Below are positions 14,301-26,300 of a stretch of 62,000 nucleotides of DNA, piece by piece. Below the pieces are notes generated by a model that saw only the letters and a list, made by a program, of their open reading frames with translations, was not told the origin of the DNA and searched no databases. The DNA lies in NCBI RefSeq assembly GCF_000003815.2, contig NC_049980.1:10181449-10243448 (forward strand). The letters are read 5' to 3'. Position 1 is the first letter of the stretch. Every line of letters starts with the position of its first letter. A program made the position numbers and the translations under genes. Source of the stretch: Branchiostoma floridae (Eukaryota; Chordata; Leptocardii; Amphioxiformes; Branchiostomatidae).

Positions 14301-17300
14301 AGATGGGTTGCTTTCATCTGAGGTGACACGTCTTAAGTCGGACAGCACGTAGTTCCACATACCACACTTGTACCTGGAGATAAAAAATGCCTTCCTGACC
14401 CTCTTTATCCCCAGACATTTAAGAAAACTAACAAAATGGGCTGCTAGGAAGTGTACCTAGTGAGTTAAAGGTTAACGCATCCAGCATTGCCCCAAACTTT
14501 GTAGGTATGCTTGTATCTATAAATTGTTCACAGTTCACCGGAGGAATGGAATGGAGACATTTCCAGTATATATCCAGTACTGCTCTTGCTGATATAGGGC
14601 TAAGAGCAGATCCTCAAAGAGTCAAAACCTAACTTTTCATTGGACTCCTCGGACTGATCTTTCAAGCAGCCAAGTATTTGCCACTGTGCCAAGTTACACA
14701 TCAGCTCAGTGCCAGACCACATTGCTGGCATGACTTGAATTAGTACCTACCAAACAATAGTGTCTTACATATTCCATCCTAAGAACCTGCTCAGATATTT
14801 TGCTGAAGTCAGTTGCCTTCAGAAGCAAAACATTCAAAACAATACACTGTGTCATCTCACTGTTAAAGTCAATACTGTATACTACTTCTGTGGACAAACA
14901 TTCAGGTGCAAACACAAGGAGCAAGAAGAGCAACATCTTCCTCGAGGATGGAGATGACATCTCCCCAGGTGCATTCAGGAGAGAAGATGAGCCTGACCTT
15001 TAGCTGAACTGACATCACTCCTGCCAGCACAACTTGTTGATGAATATGCAGACTGCTTCCTTTTAACAGGGAATGCCAACTATCAAGTGTCTTCGCTTTA
15101 CAGGCACCCCACCCCCCTACAGTTCTCCTCTCCATTCAATTACATGGGCCCACATGCGGGTGTTTTACGTTGTTTTCATTGCCTCTTTTCTGGAATTTTT
15201 ATCATTTCAGTTTGTGCGGCCAGATTCCTACTGGGTTTTTATGGGACATTCCTGTAGTCCCTGCAAACTGGAAGATGATGCCCTCTATTTGTGCTGCTTT
15301 GAAGTAAGTGCTTGCTGTTGTTTACTAGAGGGGGGGTGAGGCAATTGATGTGATGACAGAAGTTCCGTGGTGTTGTTTTGTCAGATTGGGAGAGCAAAGT
15401 TCGGAAGAATGTGGGAGAGCTGTAAACAGCAATGTTCTACAAACGCTTTAACGAGCCGGCTGGACAGAGGATCTTTGTTTAGGGTGGGATCGCCAGCCCC
15501 ACCCCCACCCATAAGTCAAGTTTATAGCCCCATTTGGCCAACTTTACTTCTTGGTTCAAAAAGTTCAGCCCAGAGGTCAGCCAGCGGTCACTGACTGGGC
15601 AGGCAAAAGTGGGCGGAGTACATGTTTCCCAGAGGATTCTGGGAAGCAGCACCCCCAAGGTTGTTGTCCTATCACATACAAGAAGACCCTGCTTATATTT
15701 AGGGCCATCTGTGCTTTGAAGTTTGGCCATGCTACATAAAGTCCATATGCCCCTAAATTCTGCTGTGTAAAATCCCTGCCAGTGAAAGAAGAGAGAGAAG
15801 GGTAGAGCACGCTGGGGGACCACAGGGGTGGATGTGGCTGACGTCCAAAATCTGCATCTGCAGTTTTTACTGGCCAGGTTCAACTTGTAAAAGATGAAAG
15901 TCAAAGGGTTCGTTTCTTCGAATCTACATAAGCTTATCCTGATGTCTCTGCGTTTGCTAAGGCAAACAACTTTTCCCCCATCAGCATATATTATCCATAT
16001 AACAAGCCTGGTTTGCTGGTGGTCAGTATTAAACTCGAGTATTGATCAATTGATCATCATTGATAATAACTGTAGACAGTTCATCAATTGCAGAAGAAGA
16101 CTAGAAAATAATTTTTATCTTGGGATGGACTTCCTTGAGCAGGATTATCAACTAAAACTTGACAGTATAACTCCAGTATACAATCCTGGCTTTTACAAGA
16201 AAACAGCCTGGAACAAACTGCTTCTCATGATAGGCAATCAACTTGAGCAGCTTTGTTTCCCTACTGGTGCCCAAAAATAACATCCTGTCCTCTTTTGACA
16301 ACTTGAGGAAAACAAGAAAACACCATAAGCCAAAGTGCATATACGCTCTTTCCACGCGCGCACTTCCTTTACAGGTGTATCAACTGTTCAGTTGCATTCC
16401 TAAAATGTCACTCATTGTTTGTCCACCATTGTGGCTGTGCCAAGGAGGAAGCTGCTACCCAGTCTGTTAACAAGTTGTTTTTCAGGAAAGGGACACAATA
16501 GCTGGTGCTAAGCCATGTTTTTGTCGCAAACACCCAGGGTTTTAGAAAGTACATTTTTAGCAAAACAGGCTGCCGTGCCATATTTTCCCCCCAGATTGGT
16601 CATTTTAGCACCTCACTATTACCTTTATCCTGGATAGAACCCCAACACCTATGGCTGAACTGTGTCAAAGGGTAATAGTGCAATAATGGGTCAAAAACAA
16701 AGCACCATTTCCCAGAATTTCCTGACCACTCAACCATGGGGTAGTGCTGCANNNNNNNNNNNNNNNNNNNNNNNNNNNNNNNNNNNNNNNNNNNNNNNNN
16801 NNNNNNNNNNNNNNNNNNNNNNNNNNNNNNNNNNNNNNNNNNNNNNNNNNNTCATCATACACAGTTCATATTATCTGATAGCATTATAGCACACACCACA
16901 ACCTAAATTTACGACAACAACCCCTACACGTTGACTCAGGACAGTGTTGGTATGAAGCAAGCACTGAACTAGTATCAATAGACTCCTCATAACACCCGAT
17001 ATGTTTTGAATGGAACAAAGCTGTACCTTCTTGTAACAGATACAATTTACAAATCATGAAGGGGTATAACGTACAGGTTACATGTCTATGTTCCGAAATC
17101 TCTATGCTCCGAAATCTCTATGTTCCTAAATCTCTATGTTCCGAAATTTCTATGTTCCGAAATATATAATCATGTACATATAACGTGGATGGTGTTTAAG
17201 TCTATAGTAACTCGTACTAAGCTCATGCCCACAAATTAAGGTTCCGATACCCTTCTTGAACGCCGACCCGATTCCGCACAGTTTTCTAACCGCAATTTAT

Positions 17301-20300
17301 CTGGTCTCGTGTATAATGCGGATAATCGCATGTATATTTTAAAATAATGTTTCCTTTGTATGCATATATCATTATATTTAGTTATTGGTTTATGTAACTT
17401 GTTATTAATATATATTTTTTATGATTGAGAGTATATTTCTATTCTTCGTCAAAAGTTTCGATGCCATGCTATCAAGGTGGTGCGAGGTCATTACAGGTCA
17501 CTAAATGGCGCTTCCCAAGTTTGACGAAAATTCGTCTGACAATACGATGGAGTTGGAGTTCGTCCACCCAAATTGTAGAAAATGAGAATAAAAAGGCGAA
17601 GGTATTTGATCAAAGAATATGAAACGCCGCCATTGTCCGTGTTAGATACTTTGTAGCTGTTAATCGCCGTGAGCCAGGCCGGAGCTAGCCTGTTCCTCCC
17701 CACGATCGCTCNNNNNNNNNNNNNNNNNNNNNNNNNNNNNNNNNNNNNNNNNNNNNNNNNNNNNNNNNNNNNNNNNNNNNNNNNNNNNNNNNNNNNNNNN
17801 NNNNNNNNNNNNNNNNNNNNNNNNNNNNNNNNNNNNNNNNNNNNNNNNNNNNNNNNNNNNNNNNNNNNNNNNNNNNNNNNNNNNNNNNNNNNNNNNNNNN
17901 NNNNNNNNNNNNNNNNNNNNNNNNNNNNNNNNNNNNNNNNNNNNNNNNNNNNNNNNNNNNNNNNNNNNNNNNNNNNNNNNNNNNNNNNNNNNNNNNNNNN
18001 NNNNNNNNNNNNNNNNNNNNNNNNNNNNNNNNNNNNNNNNNNNNNNNNNNNNNNNNNNNNNNNNNNNNNNNNNNNNNNNNNNNNNNNNNNNNNNNNNNNN
18101 NNNNNNNNNNNNNNNNNNNNNNNNNNNNNNNNNNNNNNNNNNNNNNNNNNNNNNNNNNNNNNNNNNNNNNNNNNNNNNNNNNNNNNNNNNNNNNNNNNNN
18201 NNNNNNNNNNNNNNNNNNNNNNNNNNNNNNNNNNNNNNNNNNNNNNNNNNNNNNNNNNNNNNNNNNNNNNNNNNNNNNNNNNNNNNNNNNNNNNNNNNNN
18301 NNNNNNNNNNNNNNNNNNNNNNNNNNNNNNNNNNNNNNNNNNNNNNNNNNNNNNNNNNNNNNNNNNNNNNNNNNNNNNNNNNNNNNNNNNNNNNNNNNNN
18401 NNNNNNNAATCAAGATGACACAGAGAAGTGGGGGCAAGCCAGGCTGGCCCTGCTAGGAGTGAGGGGTGAGCAGCGCCCCAGACACAAACAACTTTTGGAT
18501 CCGGGCCAAATAGGCATTCAAACACTGGCATTTCAAAGGGCTGGGGCTCCAACAACATCCACCCTACAGAAATTGGAAGCAGAGGAGCAACATGAAAGCA
18601 GAGCCCGGTGATTGCTCTGTCCACAAGTTCCCCAGTACATTCTTCCCACTTAATGGCTTCTGGGAGACTCCTTGGTTTTACTAGCACAGATGTGGAAAGC
18701 CAGGAAAACAGTTAAATAAGACACAGGCCATGTCCTCAAATAAAACGTGAACAGCCTTTCAAAACTAGCCAACAAAATCTAGTGAGACACAATGGACAGC
18801 TCACATAATGACAAAAACATGGTACAAAAATATTCAAACTACCGGGTAATCATAAAAACATTTTAACAACAATTTGAGCAAAACCTCTGGGCACCGTCTG
18901 AGAAAAACATCACATGACCACGATGATCCAATCACTGCCAACCAATTGTTACACTTCTCGTGAACAGCATTTATGAGTCATCCCCACTCATTCTCATTCA
19001 GTAAGACCAATGTTGGTATATCCATAGACTTCATGTTTCTTTATTATTCTTTAATGAACACTCCCTCCATTTGGAACCTACAAATGATAGTATTAACATC
19101 AGTAAATTGTTCAACAGCACTTCATACCTGACAACAAAACAAAAACCACTAGTGGTGTCACTGGAGGGATAAGCTTAAATTGCAACCTATAGAAGACCGT
19201 TTATCAGAATTGGTCGAAATTCTGTCCAAACAAGCCACATCATATTATCAAAACACATATTGCCGCTGTAGAATTCATTGGTGAATTCACACCTATCGTA
19301 ACATTAATTTCATCTTTTAGAGGTTAGAAATCTATGTCAAAACTCCCAAACTGAATATTCACAGTAACGGGGATAACATTCATATACCTTATATAAGTTA
19401 CACCCCCTTTCTACTACGATGGCGCTGTCACTGCCCCCTTTCTGCGACCTAAAATTTGACGAACAAATCGTGTAGAAAAAAAAAGAATGTTTTCAAGATT
19501 TGCACATTTTGTTGTATTGTCAGTCACACTTTTACATTTTCTATGGTGTTCCCTCGATGATGATCGGTTGAAGGTCGCAGTGAGAGCGCAGCTCACTCCC
19601 CGTCTAGTGGAAAGGGGGCATTGCCTTACTCCAGTCTAAAGAGAGGGACTGGCAGAAGACCCAGCCCATCCCTACCCAGGACACACCCCTTTATGTAAAT
19701 CAGAGACAGTCGCTTGTCACTGAGGATGTTTTTGAATGTGATGATTTATGACCGGACCATTCTACTGTCATCATAAATAAACACTTCTTCTTTCCCAAAA
19801 AATATTTCCATAATGACGAGGTTTATGCATATGTAAAACAACTCAATTCTATTAGGCAAAGCGGAGATGCTGATTTCAACCTGGGGTCCTGTAGCAGTGG
19901 TGTTTAGCATGACAGAGCTGCTGCTGCCTGGTCAATTTACACGAATAAGTACTGAAGTATCCTTTTAAATATGCCACAAAACACTAACTGTGCAAGACTT
20001 TAAGATGTTGTTTGTGAATATAATATCATTTTGCAGCATTCTAAGAGTGGACCATAAAAAAAACAAGCAATGCATGTAAGCCCGGTCACCTAAAACAGAA
20101 CAACAACAAACCCATGAGCTCAGCATCAACTGTAGTTGGGCACAAATCACTTCTACCAATTACATTCCTGTCTCATCTGGGAGCAGCATCGATACAAGCC
20201 GTCCTACTTGTGCATGCTTAGGGCAGGGCGCTGCTCCCTTCGCATACAAAATGAAACCCAAGAAGCTTGTTTTGCAGTGGCCTGCATTTTGTGATTCAAA

Positions 20301-23300
20301 TGAGGTACTCAGAGGGTCCATTTACTGGAGACAAATACACTGTTACTATTGCCTGGGCTTTTCTCGCACCCTTATAATACAATCAAAACAAGCCAGTATA
20401 ATATATACTAGTTGGGATGACCTGATACAGGGACAATGCAAGAGATCTATACAAAAACAAGGGATAGACAGCAGACTGGAAGACGTGAAAACACATCGCT
20501 TCTGCAAAACATCCTAGGATAGGCAACCTGATCCAGATCCAACATAAACTTTCCGACTTTCACAAAGGGAAAGAAAGGGCGCTGTTGACACGAGTGTTAT
20601 TTGTGGCACTCCATGGCCTTCCCGGACCCCATCACAACACAACACAACACAACACAACATCGTTCTGCATGGATACCAGTTTTCCCGCCAGTCGGAGAAA
20701 GGTTTATTGACAGGGAACAGGGAACGTAGCTCATGCAATCTAGCAATCATACCTTTGTCATATATACTCAGTAATACTGAATCTGACAAAACCTTTGAAA
20801 TAAAGAAATATCTGCAACATTATCTTCAACAAATTATCAATTTGTTTTCTTACTTTCTTAAGTTTCTATGAGCTTTATTTCATAGCAAAGGAGGACCACA
20901 ATAATAGTGTTACCAGAAATAAGAGGAAAATTGATATAAATCTGTCCCATTTTCTTTGTCTTTTTTTCTTCCTCTCAAATTCTATTCTTCTCATTCGACT
21001 GCCTTCAACTTCAAGTTCAAAACTCGCCCGTCTGGTATGTTCGCAGGCATACGCGGAGTATATGGGCTGGATCCAAGTTTTAACTGCTAGCTCAGGCTCT
21101 CCTTACCTTCCTCAATACTGCAGCAATAAATTTTACATGCAGCTATAGTCCTACAAGTTACGGCCAAGTCATCACAACGTGATACTGTCCTAAGCATCTG
21201 TGCTATAGAGGCCACAGCCAAAGGGTGATCCAATATCAAGCAACATTCACATACTTAAATGACACAGTTTTTACTGGCACCCAATATTGGACACTAGACC
21301 AAGACATGTGGGCAAGCAGCTGTTCTTTTACAATGCATTTTCAGCAAATACTGTCTGAGTTGAAAACTACTGAAAAGGTGCCCTGATTTAAACTCAATTC
21401 GTCTTGATACAGACACACCACAAAAACGTACGCTACAGTTTCTGAATCAAATAGAAGAAAACCAGTGGTTCAATTCTGTGATGCTATAAGCTCCATAAAA
21501 CTATCATCCTTTAAGTTATGTTACCTTAGCAAGGTATGAGGGGCAAGACAACACCACATGTGTAGCAATAACAACATTTCTATTCTCCACAGACAGGAGA
21601 GGGGCAGGGCAGATGAATACACAACCAGTTTTGGCCTTGACACAGATTGAAGAACACTCCTCTGCTCTCCCCACATACCATACACATGCCACCATGAAGT
21701 CAAGGCTAGCCGTCTGTTCTGCAACATCAAAATCATAANNNNNNNNNNNNNNNNNNNNNNNNNNNNNNNNNNNNNNNNNNNNNNNNNNNNNNNNNNNNNN
21801 NNNNNNNNNNNNNNNNNNNNNNNNNNNNNNNNNNNNNNTCCTAAATGTTGCCACCCCATGGGCAGTACCAAAGTCCACATGCATGCCTGGGTAGTTTAGC
21901 AGTGTTTTATGTTATGTAAAGAGGCTCCTCAGAAAGGCGACACAAACCCAGACAAAACATAGCCGTGGCCTGACCCTGTGGCTGAGCGCTTTCTGTGAGG
22001 CCCCAAAGCGGGCAGGGCATTTACATTTCCTTGTATATGCTTCTTCCTGCTAACCCCACACAAGTTGTTTTCAATGGCATGTTTACATCAAAACTGTACA
22101 TCATATACAAAGTTCTATGACTCAAACTGCTAGTTACGGAATCCTCTTTCCATTACATTCATGACAAATATTCATAACAATTTACATTGCTGCTGGAAAA
22201 TATTCTATTCCACAGTTGAACAACTTTTGTCCATATCTTAAGTCCTGTCCATCTTACATCTGAACGTAACAATTTCCTAACGTTCACCCAACGTGAACAG
22301 ATCACCCAAAGGTCCTGTCTTAGGGGCCTACACGAGTCAGACGATTGTGGAGCTACTTGACAATATGATCCAGAAGTGTGCTACTTAATGCATACTACTT
22401 TAGCAGTTTGCCTTCATGGCTGGAACTATGCCAGCCGTAAAATCATCTCCCTACCAAAATGGCTCAAGCAAAATCTGGTGTCAGTCTTTTGTAGACTTAC
22501 CAAATAAGTTTGTTCCGTTAATTATGACTGCCAGGAAAAAATGAGGTTGATAAAATGGCAGTGTACTCTTTTACTAACTTGCAAGATCTGGGTACAAAAA
22601 TAAATCATAAATGTAAATAAACAAACAAAAACTTCAAGGCTAAATTGCAGGCACCCTTTTCAATCACTAGCACTGCACTGGCATTTAGACATACACTAAA
22701 TATACTTGTCCATATATTAGTGCTTCCTAGATTTAGCAGTGTTCTATAATTGATTATAAAAAATGAATGTTGATTTTCAAAGGAGATGATAATATTGCAC
22801 TATACCAACAGGATAGCACCATAGCATGTCCATATCAAAATAGAAAAAAACTCTTTTAAGATCCATTTTATGGGCACCACTATAAACATGGAGGGTGTAA
22901 TATATCACATGAAGTACAATGTATCAGTGTCCGTTGCCCCCTATCATATCAAGTTGGTGGGGCTCCACTTCCCTCCAAAACAAACCCTCACAAATTCCTC
23001 CAGCCAAACATGGAAGGCTTGTAGGGTAGGGTGACCCAAGGTCAGGGGTCAGGCCTGGCTCTCTATGCAAACAACCTCTCCAGAACAAATGGCAAACTCT
23101 CATCAGAAGCAGTGTTTTGTCAAGTAGTTTCCTAATGTCTGACAGGGCTGTGTATGTCCCTTAGTCATTAGTGGTTGACAGTGTTCAGATCTCCCTGTGA
23201 CAGCTACATTCTAAATGGCTGGTCGAGAGCTCCACTTCATGTGACCCCTCAAATTGGAACAGAGGATTCTGACAATGAAGGCCCTGTGATCTCTCATGTA

Positions 23301-26300
23301 TCAATGTTTCCGCATGGATTTTGTTCCCCACAAATATAGCCTACAGGCCTGCACACGTTCCTACGCCCATGGGCGCTATGCCTTCAATATGCAGAGCTTC
23401 TCATAGTAAACAAAACGGCTAGAATACCACACAATGTTACTGGAACAAAGTCATGGGGCAAAGTCATGTCCAGTAGACCGTAGATACCATTACATATGTA
23501 TAACAGATATTATACATCACAAAGAAGGATGGATTTCTATCTAACTAAATGAACATATAACGACCATGATAGTTGGCCAGTGCTGCAGCCTGCTAAATCG
23601 GACGGGTATCATTGACGACATGACATTAATACCACTCTATTCCTGCTACTGTGTCAAGTGTACTTGCATCTATATGACTTAGGCCATTTCAAAACACAGA
23701 GACTGCAACTCCTTGTTCTAAATTTACAATACAAAGTGTTGATAGTTTTCCCACGCCGAGCATCAGCACCAGTCCAAATACAACCCAAATTATTCCTCTA
23801 ATGGCGAAATGACCCCGCTTTTACTAACCTTTCATCATACACGTACACCCTGACTCGTACTGTAGTGCCGCCTTTTCTACCAAATAAACTAGGGACATCA
23901 ACAACAACCTTCATATAGCGGCACGAGCTTCAAAGCTTCTGGCGCATGGCGTACGCATGTCTCACGAACGCCGCCATGGCTAGGAAAGGAGAACCTAATC
24001 TAATATCACGTCTGGTATGGTGCAACTGTGCTTCTGCCCTACGTGCACAGATAGAGCATCATCTGGTTTTCTCTTCAAGTCTTGACCCTGACCACGTACT
24101 TGTAACCCTCGTTACACTACCACCTCGCAGCATCTCAAAAACGACACCCTAGCCGACATGTTCTAGGACGGCCCACTACCCAGAATGCTCTGGGGTTGCC
24201 CTCGGCACACCTGACACGGTGTTTATCCCCTTAGCCTTGGCCATGAGCAGGGGTCAAGGGGGCAGAGGATCTCCCCAGACGTTCCAAATGGCGATTATGT
24301 CTGTGTTGCATGCAAATTCCCCTGCACACCATCTGCTGTCACCCTGCCCAGCAGCCACATGCCTCCTACCAATCAGCCCCACCACTTTCTGTGAACCACT
24401 TTCCCTCAGCACTTGCCACCCAAACAATGCCACGCGGAGACTGCCCTCCCTGACCCCCCAACAGGACGTGTCACGACCACAATAGGACAGCCATGACCGC
24501 CAGACTACAATGCAGGTGCAGACCACGCCGTCACCCAGTTTTCCTTCCACTGACGTCACAAACATAAACCGCACCATGTTTCATTCAACGGAAGAATCAA
24601 TGTGAAATCTTTATTTGTTTTCCCAATCACCCACTTCAAAACCTAGCTAGTGGTACTACCGGAGGATATCCACGAAAAGGCCGTTCAAAAGGTCACAGCA
24701 CATTGTGGACTACTAATCTGACTGTAGTCATCAGTCCCAGAGGCTGATCAACACAACTTTTTCATGATACTCCTTATTCATTTTTTGTTTCTATTATTCT
24801 AACTCAGTCCTTATAATCTACAAATAAAGATAAGGATTTCCACACTAAAAACACAAGACCAGGCAACCAGAAATTGGCTGATTTGACCATGTTAGACAGA
24901 TCAACAACTCGCAGCACTGAACAGAACCTGATACTAAAAGTAGCAAACGTAGTAGAGATCAACCAAACCTTCCACCAGTTTCTGTATCTTCCTCTCTACG
25001 TGAGGAATTTGGAAAACGAAAGTACCGCAGATCTCCTTACAGATTGTCACTGGGCAGTCTTAGAAAAACCCCGCCTTGAAACTGTCCCATTTCCAACTGT
25101 CACAGAATTGTGATGTACAAATATTTGGGCTCCACACACTAATTGAGATGCTTCGGTCCCTTTCAAATGTTGCATTAAAGCTGCAGCCTACACACAAGAT
25201 GAATGCTGTGAAAAGTAACCCGGCTCTTGACAGGGGCTCAGTGCCCCGTGTGTTTTCTGTGGCCGAGCCATGACGCACTGCGTCTATGAGACGCATGAGA
25301 ACACATACAGTTCTGAGCTTGCTTGTACAGACACTAAACTATTGAAGTAATTCTCCCCAGCTGAAAGCCAGCGTCTAGATGTGCTGGAAGTTTGCCATCG
25401 AATTCTTTCAGTCTCAAACACAGACCATGCAGACTTCAGACTGTGTGGTACAGATTCGGCCTTACGAGTTAACAATACGACATCTTCTGTAGCTCTGCGC
25501 TCGCGGCTTTTAGCGCGAATTCCCATGACCGTACCACGTACATTTTGAACGGGACGTGAATGAAAAATACGCACCTTTCTGGCAATGTTCCTCTGCCCAA
25601 CAAAGATCCTGCAGTACCACCGGGTTTTCGTTACGACATCTCTTTGGGCAGTAGCCACACTCTTCCTCATCACGATTATCCACGATGAAATTGTTTCTGT
25701 ATCCTGATTCGGCGATGAACGACCAATCAATGGTATCCAGGTAGCAGAGGTTGGGATTCTTCTCGATTCGAACTGAACCACGTGTGATGTTTTGCAGGCT
25801 GTACAAGCCGATCTTCTGCATATCCAACATCTCGAAAACCACCAGCGCGTAATTGAAGAAGAGGTTGGTCCCGCGGATAACGGCAAGGTTCGGGAAGAGT
25901 TCCGAGAGGTTCGTCAAGCCTCTGACTCGGTAGAGGAGGAAGTAGTCCGTGATTTCTACCAGGTTGGGGAACGACAGTCCTCGGTAGTCCTGCTCTTCCG
26001 CAAAGTCGATGAGCAGGATCTGTAGGTAGCCTTCGATGACAGTACAGTTTTCCAGTTGTCTGAGATTGGTCACTCGGTTCCTGATATCCATACTATCACA
26101 GACTGTGGATTGAAAAACATGATTTAAAGTAAGTATGGAACAATGCAAAAACTGTCGCAACTTTTCAACTCTGGGCAAAACGTAAGTTTACATAACATGA
26201 TTTGATTTGAAAAAAAAATTGAACTGCAACTGTTCTGTATGTAGCAAAAAATATCTAACATCAAATATGATATAAAGAACTTCTCTTTACTACCAAGCCT

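Larger units (their letters stand above)
5780..25574 (-). other. ILPR intron 2 (about 19.8 kb), no exon recognised
   Basis: This interval separates exon 2 from exon 3. Apart from three N gaps, a TG microsatellite, an 18-bp tandem repeat and an ACAAC microsatellite, I see no coding homology on either strand. Open frames such as 13020-13382 (+), 15479-15904 (-) and 24254-24577 (-) show no family motif and no convincing splice pair. GC-richer patches occur near 15.4-15.8, 17.2-17.7 and 23.8-24.5 kb and could be regulatory, but that is only composition. A start in good context (GCCGCCATGG, ATG at 23974) is followed by 58 codons with no recognisable product. Confidence 0.6.

Noticed and set aside
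15479-15904. 141-codon minus-strand frame in ILPR intron 2
   Set aside because: Length is plausible for a locally GC-rich stretch by chance; no recognisable motif.
17503-17584. Short plus-strand frame starting ATGGCGCTTCCC in GC-rich DNA
   Set aside because: 26 codons, no homology; the adjoining gap prevents any test of continuation.
17491-18687. 398-codon minus-strand frame
   Set aside because: Most of it is the 696-N gap; the flanking real codons have no homology.
24254-24577. 107-codon minus-strand frame and an opposing plus-strand frame
   Set aside because: GC-rich region open on both strands by chance; neither shows conserved features.
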